Source: Blastomonas fulva (GTDB lineage: Bacteria > Pseudomonadota > Alphaproteobacteria > Sphingomonadales > Sphingomonadaceae). From it: a stretch of 64,000 bases of DNA. Both the position numbers and the translations under genes were made by a program. Position 1 is the stretch's first letter; the number at the start of each line of letters is the position of its first letter. The stretch lies in assembly GCF_003431825.1 (NCBI RefSeq), contig NZ_CP020083.1, positions 2,580,501 through 2,644,500 on the forward strand, given 5' to 3'. Below, piece after piece: positions 9,668-18,608 of this stretch. Under the pieces are notes generated by a model. It worked only from the letters and a program-made list of their open reading frames with translations. It was not told the DNA's origin and made no database searches.

Positions 9668-11902
9668 TCAAGCCACCTTGGCGAAGGGATCGGGCAGTTG
9701 TTCGATGACCTTGTCGAGCGTCATCGGGAAACTGCGCAGGCGCACCCCGCAGGCATTGTAGATCGCGTTGGCGATTGACCCCGCCGCGCCGCAAATGCCA
9801 AGCTCCCCCACACCCTTCGCCTGGAGCGGGCTTGCCGCAGCATCGCGTTCTTCCAGCAGGATCACCTCGATTGCCGGGACATCCGCATGCGCGGGGACGT
9901 GGTATTCGGCAAGGTCGTGATTTACCAGATGGCCATCGCGCAGATCAAAGGCGAGTTCCTCGGTCAGCGCACTGCCGATGCCCCAGACCATTCCGCCCAG
10001 ACATTGCGAGCGCGCGGTCTTGGCATTGAGCACCCGGCCAAAGCCGAACGCGCCGGTCATCCGCCGCACCCGCGTCTCACCGGTAAAGGCGTTGACCGCG
10101 ACCTCGGCGAAGAACGCGCCATAGCTCGCCTGCGAATAGTCCTTGGCGGTCTTGCCCGGCTTGATCGAACCGGTTTCCGCGAAATCCTTGCCATCGAGCA
10201 AATCGGTCAGCGCGCGCGAGTCATCGCCTGCGCTCGCCACGCCATCCTTGATGTCGAGATCTTCGGCGTCGCAGCCCAGCGCCTTGGCGATCCGCTTGCG
10301 GATATCCTCGCACGCGCGCATCACGGCAGAACCGGTGGAGATCGCGCCGAAGCTGCCGCCTGATCCCGCGCCTGCAGGCAGGCTGGTGTCCCCCAGCATG
10401 ACCTTCACCCGATCAATCGGCAGCCCAAGCATCTCGCCTGCGATCTGGCCAAGAATGGCGTAGGATCCGGTACCGATATCGGTCTGGTCGGTTTCCACCA
10501 AAGCGGTGCCATCTGCTTTCAGCGTCACGCGTGCCTCGGCATCGACGAGCATGTTGACGCGTGCAGCGCTGGCCATACCCATGCCGATCCACCATTCGCC
10601 TTCGCGCCGTTGGCAGGGCGTGGCGTAACGCTGATCCCAGCCGAACGCGGATGCTCCCTGATCGAGCGCCTCGGCCAGCATGCGCGAGGAATAGGGCGTG
10701 CCCTCGACCGGCACCTTGTCGGGCATGTTGCGCTTGCGCAGCTCGACAGGATCGATCCCGGCCGCTTCGGCCAGTTCGTCCATCGCTGCCTCGAGCACCT
10801 GCATGCCCACGGCCTCGCCCGGCGCGCGGACCGAACCCGCCGTCATCCGGCTGATCCGAGCTACCTTCACCTCGAGCAGGCGGTTTTCGCCGCTGTAGAG
10901 AAATTCGGTCGCCTGGGTGACCGGCTCGGCAAAATCCTCGTCGGGCAGGTTGGAGACCAGCGCCTCATGGCCAAGGCCGATCAGCTTGCCGGTGGCATCT
11001 GCTGCCAGACGCACGCGCTGCCTGGTTTCCGAACGCCGCATCACCGTCTGGAAGACATGCTGGCGGGTCATAACCACTCGAACGGGGCGTTGCAGTTCCT
11101 TGGCGGCGATCGCCGCTGCGACAGCCTCGTGCGTGATCCCCAGCTTCGATCCGAAGCCACCGCCGACATAAGGGGCGATGATCCGCACCTTCTTGGGCGA
11201 CATCGACAGGCAATCGGCGATCTCTTTGACGTTGTACGACAGCATCTGATAGCTGCCGTGCAGCACCAGATGGTCGCCGTCCCACTGCGCGATGGTGGCA
11301 TGCGGCTCCATCGCGGCGCTGGCGTGGCCGGGCGTGTCATATTCGACATCGACCGCAAAGGCCGCATCGCGCATCGCCTGATCGAGATCGCCACCCTTGA
11401 CCGGCTCGCTGTTCGCGGGGTCTTCCACCTCCGCATCGGGGCTTTCGGGATCAAGGGCGATCGGCTCGTCGCTGATCGCATAATCGACCTTGAGCGCCAG
11501 CGCGGCATCGCGCGCCTGTTCGAAATTTTCCGCGACCACCAGCGCAATCGGCTGCGCGAAATATTCGACCGTATGCACGTCCTGCACCGGCGCTTCGCCT
11601 GCAGTGCCCTGGGTCGAGCGGCGAGTCATCGCTTCATCGGCCAGCACCGCGAGCACGCCGGGCATATCGAGTACGGGCTGCTTGTGGATGGTCTCGACGG
11701 TCCCCTGCGCAATCGTCGAAAGCACCAGTACGCCTTCGGCGCAGTTGTCGAATTTCCACTCGGCCGAATAGGTCGCGCTGCCGCTGACCTTGAGCGGACC
11801 TTCGGGGCGATCGAGCGGCTTGCCGATCACCCCCTGACGGGTGTGGTCGAGCAGGTTGCGTGTGTCGGGGGTGTTGTACATGTCGGTCTTGAAAAGGCGC
11901 AT
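9668..11902 (-). CDS. Molybdenum cofactor-binding subunit of a PaoABC-like aldehyde oxidoreductase
   Basis: A 744-residue catalytic subunit of the xanthine oxidase family, closest in layout to PaoC/YagR. It begins with the short segment IGKPLDRPEGPLKVSGSATYSAE. It carries the molybdopterin-binding GGGFGSK region and the late catalytic glutamate in KGVGELGICGAAGSIANAI. It should oxidise aldehydes with water as oxygen donor, passing electrons to the Fe-S and FAD subunits. I start at MRLFKTD (11902), because the longer frame overlaps the upstream gene. Gene order and 1-4 base gaps or overlaps with the two upstream subunits show one operon. No XdhC-type insertion chaperone is present in the window. 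Confidence 0.87.
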   Translation of the reverse strand: MRLFKTDMYNTPDTRNLLDHTRQGVIGKPLDRPEGPLKVSGSATYSAEWKFDNCAEGVLVLSTIAQGTVETIHKQPVLDMPGVLAVLADEAMTRRSTQGTAGEAPVQDVHTVEYFAQPIALVVAENFEQARDAALALKVDYAISDEPIALDPESPDAEVEDPANSEPVKGGDLDQAMRDAAFAVDVEYDTPGHASAAMEPHATIAQWDGDHLVLHGSYQMLSYNVKEIADCLSMSPKKVRIIAPYVGGGFGSKLGITHEAVAAAIAAKELQRPVRVVMTRQHVFQTVMRRSETRQRVRLAADATGKLIGLGHEALVSNLPDEDFAEPVTQATEFLYSGENRLLEVKVARISRMTAGSVRAPGEAVGMQVLEAAMDELAEAAGIDPVELRKRNMPDKVPVEGTPYSSRMLAEALDQGASAFGWDQRYATPCQRREGEWWIGMGMASAARVNMLVDAEARVTLKADGTALVETDQTDIGTGSYAILGQIAGEMLGLPIDRVKVMLGDTSLPAGAGSGGSFGAISTGSAVMRACEDIRKRIAKALGCDAEDLDIKDGVASAGDDSRALTDLLDGKDFAETGSIKPGKTAKDYSQASYGAFFAEVAVNAFTGETRVRRMTGAFGFGRVLNAKTARSQCLGGMVWGIGSALTEELAFDLRDGHLVNHDLAEYHVPAHADVPAIEVILLEERDAAASPLQAKGVGELGICGAAGSIANAIYNACGVRLRSFPMTLDKVIEQLPDPFAKVA

Positions 11903-11906
11903 CGGA

Positions 11907-12874
11907 TCAGCCCCCTGTTGCTTCGTGAAGGGTTGCGGCAAGCGCGCGCGCGGCGAGGGGAATTTTGAAATCGTTGCCGCCAAAACCGCGCGCATCCTTC
12001 AGCAGGAGCTTGGCAGCCTCATCGAACAGCCCAGGCGATGGGGTTTGCCCTACCAGCATCTGCTCGACCGCAGGATCGCGCCACGGGACCGTACCCAGGC
12101 TGCCGAAAGCGAGTGCGCAGCGTGCAATGCGGCCGTCTTCCATCGTCACATCGGCCGCGACCGATACCAGAGCAAAGGCGTAGGAGGCGCGGTCGCGCAC
12201 CTTGCGATAAAGCTGCACCCCGCCGGTGGGGGCGGGCAGGCGCACCGCGGTGATCAGTTCGCCGTGCTGGAGCACATTGTCGCGCGAGGGATCCTCGCCC
12301 GGCATGCGGTGGAAGTCCCCAATCGCGATTTCACGCGCGCCATCGGGGCCTTCGGTGAGCACAACGGCGTCGAGGGCCAGCATAGCAACGGCCATATCGC
12401 CGGGATAGGTGGCGATGCACGCGTCGCTGGTGCCCAGCACCGCATGGATGCGGTTGAAGCCCTCGCGCGCGGCGCAGCCAGAGCCCGGCTCGCGCTTGTT
12501 GCACGCCTGACTGGTGTCGTAGAAATAGCCGCAGCGGGTGCGCTGGCACAGATTGCCGCCGGTGGTTGCACGGTTGCGCAGCTGCGGGCTCGCGCCCGCG
12601 AGGATGGCCTTGGCAAGCAGCGACCAGTCCTTGCGGACCCGGCTGTCGGCGGCGCAATCGGCATTGGTGACAAGTGCGCCGATGCTGATGCCGTCGCCAT
12701 CGCTGGAGATGGCATCCATTCCGGTGTGGCGGATCGAGACCAGCCGCTCGGGCGTCTGGATCTGCAGCTTCATCAGATCGATCAGGTTGGTGCCGCCCGC
12801 GATCGCAGTGGCGCCTTCGCCCAGCGCTTCGCGTGCCTCTGCGGGGCTGCCCGCATGGTCCAGCGTAAAGCTCC

Positions 12875-12878
<4 letters not shown>
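11907..12878 (-). CDS. FAD-binding subunit with [4Fe-4S] insert, PaoB-like
   Basis: This 323-residue FAD subunit of a molybdenum hydroxylase has the flavin-binding AIAGGTNLIDLMK near residue 30 and ATTGGNLCQRTRCGYF further on. It also carries a cysteine-rich insert (CQRTRC, then QACNKREPGSGC), which in Escherichia coli PaoB binds an extra [4Fe-4S] cluster. TSDACIATYPGDMAVAMLALDA follows as in PaoB. It relays electrons from the molybdenum subunit. The start MRSFTLD at 12878 overlaps the stop of the Fe-S subunit gene as ATGA. The insert separates this enzyme from classical xanthine dehydrogenases. Confidence 0.87.
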
Positions 12879-13411
<533 letters not shown>

Positions 13412-13506
13412 GTCCGTGATCGATCCTCATGTTGGGGCTGGTATCCTTGCTTTACCAACGCCCCCGGACAAGGTTCCCCCGATGCCGCAAAATCATCCCA
13501 AAACGT

Positions 13507-15237
13507 CTATCCGCCTGTTGTTTGCATCGCCTTGGCCAGCGGCACATGTGTCCACAGCCTGCGGACCTCCTCGTCATTTCCGGTCAGGTCGTAATGCAGC
13601 AGCGAGACGGGCAGGCGGCCCGTGTTCATCAGATAGTCGTGGAAGTCCTTGATCGAGAACTTCTCGCCCAGCTGGCGGCGGCGATCGACCAGCATCTTCT
13701 GCAGCTGTATCGAGCCGATGGTATAGGTCATGCCATAACCGGGAGGACGGCGGATATAGATGCCCGCATCGACCCGCGCGACGTTGTCGTCGAGATAGGG
13801 CGTCCATTCCTTCCAGAATTCCATCGCCTGGCCCACCGTCATCTCGTTGCGCTGCATCTTGACGTCGCCGATGGTGCGTGCGGCGCGGAACAGGCCGAAG
13901 ATGTAGATGAGCTCGCGGGTGCGCGGGCGGTCATCGAACAGCCCCAGTTGCACCGCGCTTTCCTCGAGATAGAAGCCCCATCCTTCTGTGCGGCCACTGT
14001 CGTTGATGTGGCGGCGGATCGGGTGCGTGACGCGCTTGCCGGTCATGCCGTCGAAGCGGTGGCCGGGGAACGTCGCGTGCAGATGATCGGGTGAGACATC
14101 GCGAAACTGGACCTGCTCCCAGAACATCGGGCCGTTGGGGCGCACCACCCATGGGGCGTTGAAGCCGACCTCCTGATAGCTCGCCGGGATGTAATCGGGG
14201 ATCGTGATGATTTCCTCATCCTTCAGCCATTTGCGGATCTTGGCGTCGGTGCCGGCAAGCTGTGCTTCATATTCTTCGGCAGACTTGGGCAGTTCGAGCT
14301 CGGGCAGGTTGCGGTTGCGGTGCCGTTCGGTCGCATAGTTCGCCCAGTGGCGCTCGAGCTCGCGTTCGGCCAGCGTGACGATCTCGTCCGAAGTGTAAGG
14401 CATCAGGCGGACGTGGTGCAGGAACCAGTCATATGCGGGCTTGCCCACCCCGGCAGCGGTGGTCATCCCTGGGCGCGAGGTCACCAGCCAGTCGCGGAAC
14501 CCCGCGATCGCAGCCTGCGCGGCATCGATGTCGGGGAGCAGGTCGGGCTGCTGCGTTGCTGCACGCGCGCGCAGATCTGCGAACCAGCCGATAAGCCCCG
14601 CAGGCTCGACCGAACGATAGGGCATGCCATGCCCCACGCCATCGCCATTGGACAGGCTGTGGATGGCAAGGTCTGCATAGTCCGCCGCGACCGAATCCAG
14701 GTTGATCCGTGCCTGCGCGAGATAGGCGGGGATGCTCTTCAGCCGCGCCTGGAACGGCGCGCGCGCCGTGGTATCAAGCGGCAGATCGACATAGGCCAGC
14801 CGCTGCAGATCGTCGATGTACATCCCCGGATCGCGCGCCCAGGGCTTGGTGATGTTGAGCGTGAAATCCTGCAAATCCATCTGCGCGCGCACCGCAAGAT
14901 AATCGACCTGCTGGTGGCGGTCCCACTTTGCGACCGCAAAATCGGGCAGCCTGGCCTGGAAACTTGCCAGCTCCGCGCGGCGCCTGGCGACCGTGGCCGG
15001 GCTGTAATCGACAATGCCATCGACTGCCTTGGGCGTCTTCCAGCTGTTGAACTGATCGAACAGAGTCACGAAGGCATCATAGCCGGCCGCACCCTGGGGC
15101 GGACCGGCGGGCGGGGCGATGGCAGGCGTGGCGGCGGAAGCGGCGGCTTGGGGGGCGGCGGAGGCGTCTGCGGCCCGGGCGATCCCGGGCTGGGCGGCGA
15201 GCAGGACCGCAATCGTTGCGAGGGATGCCATACGCAT
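13507..15237 (-). CDS. DUF885 family exported protein lacking the canonical HE pair
   Basis: A 576-residue protein with a signal peptide (MRMASLATIAVLLAAQPGIARA) and a low-complexity Ala/Pro stretch, followed by a DUF885 domain. Most members carry HExxPGH, thought to be a gluzincin-like metal site, and a downstream EGWxxY. Here the first motif reads HATFPGH, so the glutamate is replaced by alanine, while TEGWGFY is kept. It shares the WxRDPGxY segment with the DUF885 protein at 46.6 kb, so the two form one subclade. The start at 15237 has AAGGAGA upstream. A CATATG-centred operator-like site lies about 60 bases upstream. It may be a pseudoenzyme or use different chemistry. Confidence 0.8.
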   Translation of the reverse strand: MRMASLATIAVLLAAQPGIARAADASAAPQAAASAATPAIAPPAGPPQGAAGYDAFVTLFDQFNSWKTPKAVDGIVDYSPATVARRRAELASFQARLPDFAVAKWDRHQQVDYLAVRAQMDLQDFTLNITKPWARDPGMYIDDLQRLAYVDLPLDTTARAPFQARLKSIPAYLAQARINLDSVAADYADLAIHSLSNGDGVGHGMPYRSVEPAGLIGWFADLRARAATQQPDLLPDIDAAQAAIAGFRDWLVTSRPGMTTAAGVGKPAYDWFLHHVRLMPYTSDEIVTLAERELERHWANYATERHRNRNLPELELPKSAEEYEAQLAGTDAKIRKWLKDEEIITIPDYIPASYQEVGFNAPWVVRPNGPMFWEQVQFRDVSPDHLHATFPGHRFDGMTGKRVTHPIRRHINDSGRTEGWGFYLEESAVQLGLFDDRPRTRELIYIFGLFRAARTIGDVKMQRNEMTVGQAMEFWKEWTPYLDDNVARVDAGIYIRRPPGYGMTYTIGSIQLQKMLVDRRRQLGEKFSIKDFHDYLMNTGRLPVSLLHYDLTGNDEEVRRLWTHVPLAKAMQTTGG

Positions 15238-15713
15238 AATGCTCTTCTCCTTGACGATATGCGGCAGCCCTGCTTTCGACCGCCTGCGACTCATTCACAC
15301 ATATGAATTTGAAACAAAAAAAGCATGATTTTGAGTATACTGTTCCTCGACGGGCGCCGGGTCAAGAGTGCAGTCGTCCGGTTTGCCAGCCGCGCTGGCC
15401 TCTTTTGTCTCGTAGTCGCTTAAGACGGTCAAGTGCCAGCCTGCACGGTGCCAGTATGGGTCGCTAACTCCAAAAAACTCATGATAACCAATGATATAGA
15501 TTGACCTCCGAGCTGATTGACGGGCTCGTGCGTGCTCGGAGCGCAAGGGTTTGCGAGGGCAGGTGTGACGTTTTCGATTATTTTTTGAGACATATGATTG
15601 ACGGCGCCCGGACAATATGCTCAAAATCACGCAACTGTTCACGGGAATGATCGGCAATCAATGTCGGCTACCCGACCTTCGCAGGTGGGCGTTAATTTCA
15701 GGGAGTGACAAAG
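15238..15713. other. Divergent promoter region between DUF885 and TonB receptor genes
   Basis: This 476-base gap holds no gene I can support. It is more AT-rich than its surroundings and contains two CATATG-centred sites: 15293-15309, similar to the operators at 34 and 36 kb, and a weaker GAGACATATGATTG at 15587-15600. An AT-rich stretch near 15585 could hold the TonB receptor promoter. It is long enough for two independent promoters. Confidence 0.5.
15293..15309. promoter_or_regulatory. Operator-like site, CATATG-centred
   Basis: CACACATATGAATT (15296-15309) matches 12 of 14 bases of the reverse strand of the site at 34044, and overlaps an inverted repeat ATTCA-N6-TGAAT. It is 56-72 bases upstream of the DUF885 start. 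I infer binding by the MarR protein at 35.5 kb. Confidence 0.45.
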
Positions 15714-18551
15714 ATGGTTATGAGGCGGGTTGGAATGCAGCGTGCAGCGTTGAAGTGCGGATCTGCGCTTCTTCTTTCGATGGTTGTGACCGGAACTGCG
15801 TTCGCGCAGGACCAGGCAGATGACGAGGCCGGTGGCTCGATCGTGGTGACAGGCTCGCGTATCCCGCGTCCCGATGTCGAATCGAACAGCCCGGTGAATG
15901 TCATCGGCGAAGAGGAAATCAAGCTCTCCGTCACGGTCGAATCCGAGCAGCTGCTCAACGCCCTGCCACAGGCGGTCGCCGGTGCGGGTGCGCAGTCCAA
16001 CTCGGGCAACCTGTCAGCCACGGTCAACCTTCGCGGTCTGGGCGCCGTGCGCACGCTGGTGCTGCAGAACGGCCGCCGCGTCGTCGGCGCCTCGCAGGAC
16101 GGCGTGGTCGACCTCAACATGATCCCGCCGTCGCTGGTGTCGCGGATCGAAGTCGTGACCGGCGGCGCATCTGCGGTGTACGGTTCGGACGCCATGGCCG
16201 GTGTCGTCAACTTCGTGATGAAGGACGATTTCGAAGGCTTTGAAGTCGGCGGCTTCTACGGCATTTCCGATGAAGGCGATGCGGCGCGCTACAACCTCGA
16301 GTTCACCGCGGGCGGAAACTTCGCGGACGGTCGCGGCAACATCGTTTTCCATGGCAGCTATTTCGATCGCGCCCAGGTCACCGGTGCCAAGCGCGACCAT
16401 GCCACTGTGTTTCTTGCCGACGCCATCGTCAACGGTCAGCCCACGCTGGTTCCGGCCGGCAACGGCGTGACCCCGCAGGGCACGATCTTCTCGCCGCAGC
16501 TCGTCGGGCTGCGCGACCGCGCCGGTACCGCGATCGGTACTGCAGGCATCTTCTTCGCGCCTGAAGGCTGGCGCGCCTATCGCGGGTCGGACGGTTTCAA
16601 CGATCGCCCGTTCACCAACCTGCAGATGCCGATGCAGCGCTGGCAGGCGTCGGTGCTTGGCCATTACGATGTGACCGACGCGGTCACCGCGTTCTGGGAA
16701 GGCTCCTACGTCCAGAGCAAGATCAACTCGACTCTGGGCGCGGTGCCGATGAGCAGCTCGGGCTTCATCCCCGGCTTCCAGCTCGATCTGCGCAACCCCT
16801 ATCTCGATCCCTCGCTGCGTGAATTCCTGCGGGTTAACCTCGATGGCGACGGCAACAATCTGGTGCCGGTCAACATCAACCGTCGTCTGCTCGATGCCGG
16901 CAACCGCACCAGCGACCAGACACGCGATTTCTATCGCTTCGTGCTGGGTCTCAAAGGCAACCTCACCGACCAGCTGAAGTGGGAAGTGTTCTACAACCAG
17001 GGTGAGAACAAGATCACCGACGTCCAGGGCGGCGGCGTGCTGATCGACAACTTCGCCAACTCCTTCCTCACCAACCCCGCCAATCCGTTCGATTGCGCGG
17101 TGGCCGATCCGCGCTGCGTCACGATCAATCCGTTCGGCTTCGGCTCGCTGACGCAGCAGATGATCGACTATATCTCGACCGACCTCACCAACATCACCAC
17201 GGTCAAGCAGAAGCAGATCGGCGGCAGCATCACCGGCAGCCTGTTCTCGCTGCCCGCTGGTGATGTCGGCATCTCGGTCGGCGCCGAGTATCGCAAGGAA
17301 AGCTCGCAGTTCGATCCCGATCAGCTGTACGTGCAGGGCAAGGCGCTGTCGCGCTCGGCCGGCCTCAGCCCGACCGGTGGTTCGTTCGATGTCGCCGAGG
17401 TCTACGGCGAAATCTATGTGCCGATCCTCGCCGACACTCCGGGCTTCGAGCTGCTCGCCTTCGAAGGCGGCGCGCGCTACTCGGATTACTCGACCGCAGG
17501 CAAGGTCTATTCCTACAAGATCGGCGGTGAATACTCGCCGTTCGAGGGGCTGAAGTTCCGCGGCCTGTACCAGCGTGCTGTGCGTGCGCCGAACGTGGTC
17601 GAGCTGTTCTCGGGTGCCACCAACACCGCGCCGCAGGCTCTCGACTTCTGCAACGCCGATGCGGGCCGTACCACGGCAGAGCGCGACTTCTGCGTCAGCG
17701 CTCTGGGTGTCCCGGCAAGCGTGATCAACGTGTTCCAGCAGGAAAACCAGCAGATCCGTGCTGTCACCGGCGGCAATCCCAATCTGCAGGAAGAAACGTC
17801 GGACACCTGGTCGGTCGGTGCTGTCATCCGCCCCTCGTTCATCCCCAACCTTCAGCTGACGATCGACTATTACAACATCAAGATCGATCAGGCGATCGGC
17901 TCGTTCGGCGGCGGCCTGCAGGCGGTGATCACCGCGTGCAACGCCAACCTGTCGCTGACCAACATCTTCTGCCAGCCGCTGCGCAACCGCACGCCCGACG
18001 GCCAGCTGATCGATGTGCCGCTGCTTAATGCCAACATCGCCAAGTTGGAAACCTCGGGTGTCGATTTCCGTCTCGACTATCGCTACAATCTCACCGAGAA
18101 CAGCAGCCTGAACTATTTCCTCGCAGGCAGCTATCTCATCGATGCGATTACCCAGGGCAGCCCGGCGGTTAACCCCGTCAACTGCGCTGGCTATATCGGC
18201 GGCGGCAACTGCACCACCGCGAACCCGACCTGGCGCTTCACCCAGCGTCTGACCTGGGCGCTGGACAATCTGCAGATCTCGCTGCGGCATCGCTTCCTGC
18301 AGTCGACCACCGATGGCCGCATTGCAGGTGCCATCGCCTCGGGCGTGGCTCTGCCGCGGCTGGCGCGTCCGGAAACCGGCGATGTGCATTATGTCGATCT
18401 CAGCTTCAATCTCGACGTCACGGACGGCTTCAGCTTCTTCGGGGCTGTCGACAATCTGCTGGATCGCGATCCCCCGTTCTATCTGTTCGAGCGGGAAACC
18501 TTCGATGCGATCGGACGCCGCTTCACGATGGGCTTCAGGGCCAACTTTTAA
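15714..18551 (+). CDS. TonB-dependent receptor
   Basis: A 945-residue outer-membrane receptor. The signal peptide ends GTAFAQ and is followed by the TonB-box-like GGSIVVTGSRIPRP. The plug domain contains VNLRGLGAVRTLVLQNGRRVVG and VTGGASAVYGSDAMAGVVNFVMK. The long barrel contains GLYQRAVRAPNVVELF, and the protein ends in MGFRANF with the terminal phenylalanine required for barrel insertion. The NGRRVVG/YGSDAMAGVVN style plug belongs to the large group used by sphingomonads and other carbohydrate or peptide users, not specifically siderophores. I choose the ATG at 15714, nine bases after AGGGAG. A very stable hairpin and an S9 peptidase gene follow, so the substrate is probably peptide-like (inference). 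Confidence 0.9.
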   Translation: MVMRRVGMQRAALKCGSALLLSMVVTGTAFAQDQADDEAGGSIVVTGSRIPRPDVESNSPVNVIGEEEIKLSVTVESEQLLNALPQAVAGAGAQSNSGNLSATVNLRGLGAVRTLVLQNGRRVVGASQDGVVDLNMIPPSLVSRIEVVTGGASAVYGSDAMAGVVNFVMKDDFEGFEVGGFYGISDEGDAARYNLEFTAGGNFADGRGNIVFHGSYFDRAQVTGAKRDHATVFLADAIVNGQPTLVPAGNGVTPQGTIFSPQLVGLRDRAGTAIGTAGIFFAPEGWRAYRGSDGFNDRPFTNLQMPMQRWQASVLGHYDVTDAVTAFWEGSYVQSKINSTLGAVPMSSSGFIPGFQLDLRNPYLDPSLREFLRVNLDGDGNNLVPVNINRRLLDAGNRTSDQTRDFYRFVLGLKGNLTDQLKWEVFYNQGENKITDVQGGGVLIDNFANSFLTNPANPFDCAVADPRCVTINPFGFGSLTQQMIDYISTDLTNITTVKQKQIGGSITGSLFSLPAGDVGISVGAEYRKESSQFDPDQLYVQGKALSRSAGLSPTGGSFDVAEVYGEIYVPILADTPGFELLAFEGGARYSDYSTAGKVYSYKIGGEYSPFEGLKFRGLYQRAVRAPNVVELFSGATNTAPQALDFCNADAGRTTAERDFCVSALGVPASVINVFQQENQQIRAVTGGNPNLQEETSDTWSVGAVIRPSFIPNLQLTIDYYNIKIDQAIGSFGGGLQAVITACNANLSLTNIFCQPLRNRTPDGQLIDVPLLNANIAKLETSGVDFRLDYRYNLTENSSLNYFLAGSYLIDAITQGSPAVNPVNCAGYIGGGNCTTANPTWRFTQRLTWALDNLQISLRHRFLQSTTDGRIAGAIASGVALPRLARPETGDVHYVDLSFNLDVTDGFSFFGAVDNLLDRDPPFYLFERETFDAIGRRFTMGFRANF

Positions 18552-18560
18552 GTGGTAACG

Positions 18561-18597
18561 CGCTGGTCGCGGCGGCATCGTGCTGCCGCGGCCAGCG
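18561..18597 (+). other. Stable intercistronic hairpin
   Basis: A 17-base left arm starting CGCTGGTCGCGGCGG (18561-18577) pairs with 18581-18597 around the loop TCG, with two G-U wobbles and no mismatches. It lies exactly in the 57-base gap between the receptor stop and the S9 peptidase start. No U-tract follows, so it probably protects the receptor mRNA 3' end or partly stops transcription, lowering peptidase expression. Confidence 0.7.
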
Positions 18598-18608
18598 GGT
18601 CGCAGAGA

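Noticed and set aside
16014..18578. Very long open frame (over 850 codons) on the minus strand opposite the first TonB receptor
   Set aside because: The plus-strand receptor has a signal peptide, TonB box, plug and terminal phenylalanine; the opposite frame is an arginine/aspartate-rich shadow caused by high GC at third positions and matches no family.
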